Below are positions 17,228 to 26,209 of a DNA stretch of 42,777 bases, piece after piece. The notes beneath the pieces are model-generated. The model was given only the letters and a program-made list of their open reading frames with translations, ran no database searches and was not told where the DNA came from. Source of the stretch: an uncultured Lachnospiraceae bacterium (GTDB lineage Bacteria; Bacillota; Clostridia; Lachnospirales; Lachnospiraceae); assembly GCA_910585635.1 (NCBI GenBank), contig CAJUFE010000042.1, positions 1 to 42,777 on the forward strand, written 5' to 3'. The stretch's first letter is position 1. Each line of letters opens with the position of its first letter. The position numbers and the translations under genes are program-made.

Positions 17228-18756
17228 GGCTGCCCCTCCTCCCCGCCCGGCGTCCGCAGATAGCATTCCACGGACAGCCGCCATACCTGTTCGCTCTCCA
17301 CATACTCAAAGCCCGTATATCGGATGCCCGAAAAGCTCGCCTCTTCTGCTGCTAACCGGTCGATGAACTGGTGGATGGACGGCTCGTCCTCTGCCGAACA
17401 GCTTACAAGGACCATGCTGCGGTCCGCCTGAAAGCTGATGATCTTAGCCGTCACCAGATCCTCGGCACAGCGTTCCACTACCTGGTCGATCTTCGTGCTC
17501 ATCACCGGATAGGTCTGCATGACCGACAGGACCTTTTCCGTAGCTTGCAGCCGCTCCCGCAAACGTGTATTTTCCTCTGTCAGCTTATCATATCGGGCGA
17601 TCCCGGCCAGCACCTGAGGGTCGGCTATCTGGGCCAGGCAGCGATCCACCTGACCGCTCAGATAAAACCATCTTGCCCCCTGGGCCGCCACCACCGATGT
17701 CAACAAGGCGACGGTCCCCAAAAAGGGCATATAAAAACGAAAAATGGCCTTTCGGCGGGCCATCATCTCCGGATCTCTTTTGTACTGAAAGAGCAGCCCC
17801 TGTCTTCCCGGACAGGTGAGCAGACCGCCTATGGCCGCCGCGATCCTTCCCGGCTCACAGGCTCCTTCCTCCCATCCTGCCAGATCGCTTTCCGTTGTCC
17901 TTTGGGCCCACAGCAGAAAGCCGTCGGTCACATCCCTGAAGGGATGGATCTGGAGAGCAGGATCCAGCTGGCAGATCGACTGTCCACACCTTTTCAGCTC
18001 ACTCTCGGTCAGGCCGCCGATGTAGACCTCCCGGATCTTGCCATCGATCTTTTGGGTCCGGGCAAATTGGAGCAGCGGATCCAGCGCCCCCGCACAGCCT
18101 GCCCCGATCTGCGCGCTCCTCCCTTGTCCTCTCAGCCTGGTCCTGCTGAAATGGATCATCTCACCATGCGCCCACAGGATGCTGAGCAAGGCCATCCCGT
18201 CCAGCAGCTGGATGATACAGCACGCATCCTTCAGGCGCTCAAGATGGGATAAAAACCGCAGCTGTGCGATCAAAGCCGTTTCCACCGACGCCAGCCTGAT
18301 CCCCAGCGCCCGGAACCGCTCCACATGCTCCCTTAAAAAGCTCCTATCCATCACGGCCCCATACATCCGGGCCTCCTCTCTGCCCTCTCTGCCCTTTCTA
18401 TCCTTTTCCAGGCATCCGCAGCTGTAGACCGGATCTTGCATGCGCTCGATCCCGATGAACCGTCCGGGCAGACAGCGCATCATCTTTCTGTGGGGCATCC
18501 TGGGCGCGTCAAAGAAACGGACCGCGGTCTGGGTGCTGTCCACCACCAGACAGACATCTTTCTTCGGGAGCTGGTTCCTTTCCCAGAATCCTTTCAGGAA
18601 CTGCCCGAAAGCGCCCTCGTCTGTCACCTGTCCATTGACGATCGATAAGGGCGGCGCTTCCTCCACACAGACCCTCTCGATGGTGACGGACCCGTTCCCC
18701 GCCTCTCCCACCACCGCCCGCACGGTCCGGTCATACAAATAGATCACTGTCTTCAT
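17224..18756 (-). CDS. PilM-PilN fusion, pilus alignment complex
   Basis: The 510-residue protein starts with a PilM/FtsA-like actin-fold region (MKTVIYLYDRTVRAVVGEAG, about 1-320), continues into a basic linker, one membrane segment (about 342-362), a coiled coil (about 365-410) and a short C-terminal domain, which together resemble PilN. In most species PilM and PilN are separate proteins joined by the PilN N-terminal peptide; here one chain carries both, and no separate pilN is present between pilC and pilO. It starts six bases after the pilC stop. The PilM part is recognised by pattern, the PilN part by topology and position. Confidence 0.78.
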   Translation of the reverse strand: MKTVIYLYDRTVRAVVGEAGNGSVTIERVCVEEAPPLSIVNGQVTDEGAFGQFLKGFWERNQLPKKDVCLVVDSTQTAVRFFDAPRMPHRKMMRCLPGRFIGIERMQDPVYSCGCLEKDRKGREGREEARMYGAVMDRSFLREHVERFRALGIRLASVETALIAQLRFLSHLERLKDACCIIQLLDGMALLSILWAHGEMIHFSRTRLRGQGRSAQIGAGCAGALDPLLQFARTQKIDGKIREVYIGGLTESELKRCGQSICQLDPALQIHPFRDVTDGFLLWAQRTTESDLAGWEEGACEPGRIAAAIGGLLTCPGRQGLLFQYKRDPEMMARRKAIFRFYMPFLGTVALLTSVVAAQGARWFYLSGQVDRCLAQIADPQVLAGIARYDKLTEENTRLRERLQATEKVLSVMQTYPVMSTKIDQVVERCAEDLVTAKIISFQADRSMVLVSCSAEDEPSIHQFIDRLAAEEASFSGIRYTGFEYVESEQVWRLSVECYLRTPGGEEGQP

Positions 18757-18762
18757 CCCCGC

Positions 18763-19965
18763 TTAAAACCCCATCCTTTCGACCGCGTTGTAGGAGCCGT
18801 AGATCGGCATCATCACCGCGATCATCACAAACCCCACCACCAATGCCATCACGATGATCGCCAACGGCTCCAGGTATGCGGTCATCTGTTCGGTCGCAAG
18901 CTCCGCTTCGTATTCCATAGAATCCGCCATGGATAGGAGCATCGTATCCAGGCTGCCGGCCTCTTCGCCCACCTTGACCGCCCCGGAGAGCTTTTTCAAA
19001 ACGCCGTCCACCGTCTCCAGCGCCTGGCTCAATGGGAGCCCGCTCTCTACCATAGCTGTTACCTGTTCCAGCTGTGCGCCTATGTACACGTTCCCTTGGG
19101 TCTTGGCCGCAGTCCGCAGCGCCAGCTCCACCGGGACCCCGGAGGCATACAGTGTGCTCAAGGTCCGGGCGAACCGGGCTGTACAGACGGTTTTTTGGAG
19201 CTTCCCAAATGCCGGGACATGGAGCTTTGCCTTATCCAGCCAGGCCCGTACCGGCTTTGTCCTTTTGATCGGCCCCCATGCCAAAAAAGCCGCGGCTGCA
19301 CCGGCCGCCGCCAGATGCCAATACCCGGTCACCAGCTCTGCCGCCCCGTATAAGATCCGGGTGGGGAGCGGGAGCTGGTCCATCAGCTCAAAAAGTCCCT
19401 TAAACTGCGGCAGGACAAAGCTGATGAGAAAACCGGTCACCGCCGCCAGGAGCACCATAAGGAGCTTCGGATAGAGCAGCGCGCTCTTGAGCTTGGAGGC
19501 CAGCTTATATTCCCGGCTGTGATAGTCGGCCAGGCGCAGGGCCGTCTCATCCATGTCCCCCGCGATCTGCGCCGCCTGGAACATATGGATCATCATGGGC
19601 GGAAAGACCCCTTTTTGCTGTTCCATAGCCTGGGACAGCGAAAAGCCCTGGCCGATCGACTCCAGCAGATCCTCATACAGCCGCCGGATATCCGACCGCA
19701 GCCCATCCTCCGCTGAAAGGATGGCCAATGCCCGGTGCAGCAAGATCCCCGCATGGAGCATGGTCCCCAGCTCCCGCGAGAACCTCGCCAGCTCTTTTGC
19801 CCCCAGCGGCCGGCCGCGCCTCATCTCCCCCATCTTCTTCGCCCAGGTCAGATGGCAGCCCTTCTCCAGAAGAAGTGCGTACAGCTGTTCCTGGTCTGCC
19901 GCCCGCAGCTGTCCCTTCACCTCCTCCCCCTTCTGATCTATCCCGCGATATCGATATACCGGCAT
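18763..19965 (-). CDS. pilC: Pilus assembly platform protein, PilC/GspF family
   Basis: The inner-membrane platform on which PilB acts. The 400-residue protein has the two T2SSF domains expected (about 60-190 and 265-390), with membrane segments near 168-190, 215-235 and 370-392. Typical signatures are LARFSRELGTMLHAGI, GQGFSLSQAM, TLYASGVPVELAL and GEEAGSLDTML. The length is normal. GGGAGGGAGCGG precedes the ATG. It is separated from the prepilin peptidase by 140 bases without an obvious terminator or promoter, so it may be co-transcribed with the upstream pair. Confidence 0.93.
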   Translation of the reverse strand: MPVYRYRGIDQKGEEVKGQLRAADQEQLYALLLEKGCHLTWAKKMGEMRRGRPLGAKELARFSRELGTMLHAGILLHRALAILSAEDGLRSDIRRLYEDLLESIGQGFSLSQAMEQQKGVFPPMMIHMFQAAQIAGDMDETALRLADYHSREYKLASKLKSALLYPKLLMVLLAAVTGFLISFVLPQFKGLFELMDQLPLPTRILYGAAELVTGYWHLAAAGAAAAFLAWGPIKRTKPVRAWLDKAKLHVPAFGKLQKTVCTARFARTLSTLYASGVPVELALRTAAKTQGNVYIGAQLEQVTAMVESGLPLSQALETVDGVLKKLSGAVKVGEEAGSLDTMLLSMADSMEYEAELATEQMTAYLEPLAIIVMALVVGFVMIAVMMPIYGSYNAVERMGF

Positions 19966-20105
19966 CTTTCCGCTCCCTCCCGCCCTTCCTGTCCATCCTC
20001 ATACCGCCGTCTGCGCCGCAGGCAGACTCCGGTCATGGCACAGGCCTTTATCCACATCCTCCTGCTATGGCACACCGCCGCCCTCTATGGCGCCATGCCG
20101 ATCCC

Positions 20106-20564
20106 TCACGGCAGCAGGGACAGATACCATGACAAGAGCTTCTCCCCCCAGAGATACGACACCGCCGCTCCGGTACACAAAAAAGGGCCGAAAGCAAAAT
20201 GATCCTTCCTTCCGGCCTTTCCGCTCACTAAAAGCCAGCATCCCCATACACCGCCGCCCAGGACCGCCAAAAAGAACGCCTCCAATGCTAAACGCCAGCC
20301 CAGAAAGGCGCCGCAGGCCGCCATCAGCTTGATATCCCCGCCGCCAAAAGCCCCCGGGATCGCCAGGGTCATGAGCAGCATAGGGACACTGACCGCGCAC
20401 GTGCCCAGCACGCTGGAAAAGAGCGCCGGCCCTCCGCCCGTGAGCTGATCGGCTACAGCCAGGAGCAGCACGGCAGATGACAGACGGTCCGGGATCTCCA
20501 TGGTCCTCTGGTCGATCCACCCCACAGCCGCCAGTATACAGAAAAACGCGATATCGATCATCAT
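20106..20564 (-). CDS. Short prepilin peptidase (A24 aspartic protease)
   Basis: Cleaves the prepilin leaders of the downstream pilins. The 152-residue membrane protein has both A24 aspartates: Asp18 in WIDQRTMEIPD and Asp77 in FGGGDIKLMA, plus FGPFLCTGAAVSYLWG near the end. It lacks the N-terminal N-methylation domain of PilD, so it is the compact form. The frame runs 82 codons further upstream but that part overlaps the DUF4250 gene; the real start is ATG 20564, overlapping the DUF4250 stop as ATGA, so translation is coupled. Presence next to four prepilins supports function. Confidence 0.87.
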   Translation of the reverse strand: MMIDIAFFCILAAVGWIDQRTMEIPDRLSSAVLLLAVADQLTGGGPALFSSVLGTCAVSVPMLLMTLAIPGAFGGGDIKLMAACGAFLGWRLALEAFFLAVLGGGVWGCWLLVSGKAGRKDHFAFGPFLCTGAAVSYLWGEKLLSWYLSLLP

Positions 20565-20734
20565 ATAAATCGGTTCTGCCCTTGATCGTACGTATATTGG
20601 ACCGCCGACAGCTTGGCAAGGAGCTCCTCCTTGTCCAGATCCAGAGAAGCACACAGCTCCTCCAGGCTGGAGAAATGGTCCCGCAGCTGTGTGTTGACAT
20701 AACTCAAGAGCATCATCGGATCCTTTGGTATCAT
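20561..20734 (-). CDS. Small DUF4250-like protein
   Basis: A 57-residue ORF beginning MIPKDPMMLLSYVNTQLRD, which I recognise as the DUF4250 pattern (MIPKDPxMLLSxxNTxLRD followed by a SSLxxLC segment). It has an excellent ribosome binding site (AAAGGAGG, 8-base spacing) and a near-consensus promoter at 20782-20810, so it is the first gene of this transcription unit. The stop overlaps the prepilin peptidase start. The fold is probably a small helix bundle; function is unknown. Its coupling to the peptidase is worth testing but may be incidental. Confidence 0.85.
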   Translation of the reverse strand: MIPKDPMMLLSYVNTQLRDHFSSLEELCASLDLDKEELLAKLSAVQYTYDQGQNRFI

Positions 20735-20781
20735 CCGGATATCCTCCTTTTGCAGAATGTGGAAAACTTTTTCTTAATGCG

Positions 20782-20810
20782 ATTATAATAGATTGACGGA
20801 AAGATTGCAA
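20782..20810 (-). promoter_or_regulatory. Putative sigma-A promoter of the DUF4250 / pilus unit
   Basis: On the minus strand: TTGCAA (20810-20805), 17 bases, TATAAT (20787-20782). This is the only strong promoter I see before the pilus genes, 48 bases upstream of the DUF4250 start. Confidence 0.8.
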
Positions 20811-20840
20811 TGGATCTGCTCTTTTTTTGTGGATCCATAC

Positions 20841-20872
20841 AAAAAAACTGGCTGCACAAAGCCTGCAGCCAG
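20841..20872 (-). terminator. Rho-independent terminator of clpB
   Basis: CTGGCTGCA and TGCAGCCAG form a perfect 9-bp stem (20848-20856 with 20864-20872), followed on the minus strand by seven T residues. It lies just past the clpB stop and before the pilus-unit promoter. Confidence 0.92.
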
Positions 20873-20883
20873 CCTTTTACGGT

Positions 20884-23478
<2,595 letters not shown>

Positions 23479-23525
23479 ATGCCGTACCTCCTTTGCAGGT
23501 AGCTCATCATCTTTGTTATATCCGT

Positions 23526-23554
23526 AATATAACACATAAAATTAGCACTGTCAA
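23526..23554 (-). promoter_or_regulatory. Sigma-A promoter of clpB
   Basis: On the minus strand: perfect TTGACA (23554-23549), 17 bases, TATATT (23531-23526). The -35 box lies inside the CIRCE element. Confidence 0.85.
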
Positions 23555-23568
23555 GCGTCGAGTGCTAA
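23542..23568. promoter_or_regulatory. CIRCE element (HrcA operator)
   Basis: TTAGCACTG-N9-GAGTGCTAA differs from the canonical CIRCE (TTAGCACTC-N9-GAGTGCTAA) by one base. It overlaps the clpB -35 box, so HrcA binding should block transcription until heat shock. Many Firmicutes place clpB under CtsR instead; I see no CtsR heptad repeat here. Confidence 0.92.
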
Positions 23569-23585
23569 TTTTATCAGCAGAGCAT

Positions 23586-23615
23586 AAAAAAACTGCCCCC
23601 CAAATGAGAGGCAGT
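23586..23615 (-). terminator. Terminator downstream of the lysin region
   Basis: ACTGCC (23592-23597) pairs with GGCAGT (23610-23615). On the minus strand a run of seven T follows. It would end transcripts coming from the lysin and the small ORFs to its right. Confidence 0.7.
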
Positions 23616-23721
23616 CCCTATGTCCTTTCTATACCCTTTTGTCCTTCTCCTGCATCAGCACGGGCATCCTATCCCCATGCCTTGTACGCCGGATACCAGC
23701 ACATGGGCAGGAGCCGCGCCC

Positions 23722-23895
23722 TTACAGGCAGTTCACCCAGAACTCTACCGTGCGGTGGAAGAACTGGCCCAGATGGAGACCGCTCCTTGAAATGGCCTGG
23801 CAAAAGCCATCACAGTTATAAAAACGGTCACCTGACACCCACTGCGGGCATACGTTACGGTTCCAATAAACAAATCCTAAGTCGTTCCCATTCAT
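23722..23895 (-). CDS. Small Cys/aromatic-rich protein, unknown
   Basis: A 57-residue ORF starting MNGNDLGFVYWNRNVCPQWV, with Cys at 16, 28, 32 and 56 and many aromatic residues. GGGAGG lies 8 bases before the ATG. It is read in the same direction as the lysin gene and is followed by a terminator (23586-23615). I do not recognise the family. Four cysteines in 57 residues suggest metal binding or disulfides. No signal peptide is evident. It is short enough to be chance, but the ribosome binding site and downstream terminator support it. Confidence 0.45.
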   Translation of the reverse strand: MNGNDLGFVYWNRNVCPQWVSGDRFYNCDGFCQAISRSGLHLGQFFHRTVEFWVNCL

Positions 23896-23997
23896 GATCC
23901 ATGCCTCCCTGCTATCACTTTATCGAGCACCGGTCAGATGCTGCCGGATATCTTCTCTCATCTTGATACGCCATATAAAAATCTTGATCGATCATGG

Positions 23998-24189
23998 CTA
24001 TAGTATACCCGATCTTTGGTCTTCCGTCCATACAATGGCGATCTGAAAATATCCCCCCGGATATGTATCAGGAGTACAGATCGCCAGCACCTCTTTCACA
24101 TCCTCCTGGATCAAACGCTCCTGGGGATCGGTGAACATGGGATGCTGATGGCCGGCGGTCATGATGCTGATATAGTCCGGGTCGATCAC
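23998..24189 (-). CDS. Possible small protein or gene remnant, GTG start
   Basis: A 63-residue frame from GTG 24189 beginning with the residues for IDPDYISIMTAGHQHPMF. The frame is open another 17 codons upstream, back to a stop that lies just before the end of the lysin gene. There is no convincing ribosome binding site. Composition looks protein-like and it runs the same way as the lysin, so it may be a remnant of a gene once joined to it. No family recognised. Confidence 0.3.
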   Translation of the reverse strand: MIDPDYISIMTAGHQHPMFTDPQERLIQEDVKEVLAICTPDTYPGGYFQIAIVWTEDQRSGIL

Positions 24190-24229
24190 CCGCGGACCTG
24201 CCGGCGCAAAGCGGATCTGGGTGGCGCGT

Positions 24230-25081
24230 TCAGATCACAAAGTGCTCCTTGCTGCTGTCCCACTCCGCGACCATCAGCACGCCCTTCTGGTCTGTGACCA
24301 TGCACTTCCCCTCATGGATCCCGGGCTGCTGGCACAGGTAGTAGGCCTTTCCGTCCGGCGCTGTCTGGTAGCCGGTGAGCATATAGCCGGCGTCATCGAA
24401 CAGATACCAGCCCGATGTGCCGCTAGTCTTTTCCGTGAGCCAGCGCCAGCCGTGGGCGGCATAGCTCCCGTCCTTGAACTGGTACCACCAGCGTTTGCCG
24501 TCCGCCGCCTGCAGAAAGCCCTCCTCATAGGTCTCTACCAGCGAATAATCCGGCCGGCCATAGCCGTCGATCCCGGCTCTTCCCAGGGGGTACTGCTTAT
24601 AAGCCACGCATCCCCCTTCATTTACGATCCCCTGGGCGGAGCTGGTGTTCCCCTCTATGGTATATACCGTTTTTGAGGTCACCTTATACACATAACCAGT
24701 ATGGTAGATCCTCTTGCTGTTGCGGAAAAAGATCTGGTCCCCCTCTTTCGGGTCCTGATGATACCGTCCCATCTTCTTATAATAGGACGCGGATGTGGGG
24801 GTATAAGCGGAAAATCCGCCTAAGAGCGCCCTGGCCTTCTCCACACCGAAAAGGTGGATCAAGATCGTATCAAAAAAGGAATCGCACCACGGCTGGGCCT
24901 GGACATCGATCCCGGTCTTTTCCTTATACAGCTTAGCGAACACCGTATAATTTCCTCTTCCTGCATTTTTGACCTTATCCTCCGGCTCTTCATAGGTCCC
25001 GATCTGACTCGTTTTATCCTTCTCGCAATACCCCACCCATTTGACAAATTCCGGGGTGACCTTTTCCTGGATGATCCCCAT
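24230..25081 (-). CDS. CHAP-like cell-wall lysin with choline-binding-type repeats
   Basis: The 283-residue protein has a catalytic region (about 1-165) with Cys66 (QPWCDSFFD) and His127 (RIYHTGYVYKV), the order expected of a CHAP/NlpC-type amidase or endopeptidase, then WW/YQFKDGSYAAHGWRWL, GWYLFDDAGYMLTGYQ and similar units (about 196-250) resembling choline/wall-binding repeats. There is no signal peptide, so it would need a holin or lysis to reach the wall, as phage endolysins do. AAGGAGG precedes ATG 25081. No phage structural genes or integrase flank it, so it is either a lone prophage relic or a domesticated lysin. Confidence 0.8.
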   Translation of the reverse strand: MGIIQEKVTPEFVKWVGYCEKDKTSQIGTYEEPEDKVKNAGRGNYTVFAKLYKEKTGIDVQAQPWCDSFFDTILIHLFGVEKARALLGGFSAYTPTSASYYKKMGRYHQDPKEGDQIFFRNSKRIYHTGYVYKVTSKTVYTIEGNTSSAQGIVNEGGCVAYKQYPLGRAGIDGYGRPDYSLVETYEEGFLQAADGKRWWYQFKDGSYAAHGWRWLTEKTSGTSGWYLFDDAGYMLTGYQTAPDGKAYYLCQQPGIHEGKCMVTDQKGVLMVAEWDSSKEHFVI

Positions 25082-25381
25082 CTCTGCACCTCCTTATCGT
25101 ATGCCCTTTATGCAGAGAGCCCGGTCCTCCCGGCACAAATGTCGTGCCGTATGCCTTGGCCATGCGCCATTAACAGGACTGCTCTCTGGATATCCGGACA
25201 TCCATGCGCCCCGCGATCTGGGGGCTTGGTCTACTATATGGTGTAGAGGCGCAAAAGGTGCGTGCTGGGCTTATGGGCTTACGGGACTGGTGCCGGAAGG
25301 CCTGAGGCCGAGGTACCAGAGGAACTGCGGTGAACGCCCCGGTGGAGCTGTTACAAAAGCTCCGTATCAAAAAGCGGGCCC
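25082..25381. other. 300-bp intergenic region without a supported gene
   Basis: No convincing ORF. It contains a possible hairpin, CTGGTGCC with GGTACCAG (around 25290-25320), and GGAGCT with AGCTCC near 25350 without a T run. I see no clear promoter for the lysin gene and no clear terminator for the aldolase gene. Confidence 0.5.
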
Positions 25382-26059
25382 TCACAGGTCCGCCATGGTC
25401 TTCCCTTTTCCGCACAGTCCTTCGAAATCCTCTGTGAAGGTGCGGATCGCCGCGTCGATCGCCGCGTTTTTCACCAGTCCCTCGATGATATCCGGCGCCA
25501 CCGTTGCCGCCTTCACGCCATACTTGGCCAGCTCCAGCACCTGCTGGCTGTTCTTGAAGCTGGCCGCTAACAGTCCGCTGTCAAAGCCGCTGCCAGAGAT
25601 CGCATCATGGATATCCTTAGATACCTGGATCCCGTCAAAGCCCATATTATCGATGCGGTTCACATAGGGCGCCACATACTCCGCGCCGCACTTTGCCGCC
25701 AGCCAGCCCTGCATGGTGGTGTAGATCGCAGTCCCGATGAAGCGGATGCCTTCCTCATGCAGCCCCTTCATGGCCTTGAAACCCTCAGGCGTACAAGGGA
25801 CCTTGACCAGTGTGGTCTCCCCCAGCTCCTTGACGATGCGGTGTGCTTCCTCCACCATGGCCTCCGCCTTTTGGGCAGTGGCCTGCACGAACAGCTCGCC
25901 CTCCTCCCCGATGATGGAGCGGATCTCCTTTAAGACCTCATAAGGCGTCCGTCCAGTCTTGGCCAGGATCGAGGGATTGGTGGATACGCCGTCCACCGGG
26001 AAATACGCATAGATATGCCTGATCCGTTCCACATTCGCGTCATCGATACATAGCTTCAT
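25382..26059 (-). CDS. Fructose-6-phosphate aldolase-like transaldolase (FSA/TalC family)
   Basis: Class I aldolase with a Schiff-base lysine. The 225-residue length is that of the short FSA/TalC subfamily, and Lys86 sits in TLVKVPCT, the family's active-site strand. It also shows DGVSTNPSI and IGTAIYTTMQG. AAGGAGG precedes ATG 26059. It lies 150 bases downstream of the glycyl radical enzyme on the same strand, the same partnership as E. coli ybiW/fsaA and pflD/fsaB. The likely job is cleaving a ketose-6-phosphate or deoxy analogue made by its neighbour; ordinary transaldolase activity cannot be excluded. Confidence 0.88.
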   Translation of the reverse strand: MKLCIDDANVERIRHIYAYFPVDGVSTNPSILAKTGRTPYEVLKEIRSIIGEEGELFVQATAQKAEAMVEEAHRIVKELGETTLVKVPCTPEGFKAMKGLHEEGIRFIGTAIYTTMQGWLAAKCGAEYVAPYVNRIDNMGFDGIQVSKDIHDAISGSGFDSGLLAASFKNSQQVLELAKYGVKAATVAPDIIEGLVKNAAIDAAIRTFTEDFEGLCGKGKTMADL

Positions 26060-26209
26060 GTTGATATCCTCCTTACGGCCTCGATCGGCCGTCCTTTTCT
26101 CTATTATTGAACGTGCATGATCACTTTTCAGAAGAATCGATGCTAACAGCGGTCATTTTCAGAAAAACTGCCTTTGCGGCTTTTTCGGGGATGGTCCACG
26201 CTGCCCCTG

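Noticed and set aside
25060..25095. Sporulation sigma-E/K promoter (CATACGATA) before the lysin gene
   Set aside because: The -10-like match lies directly against the ribosome binding site and has no matching -35 region, so the transcript would lack a usable leader.
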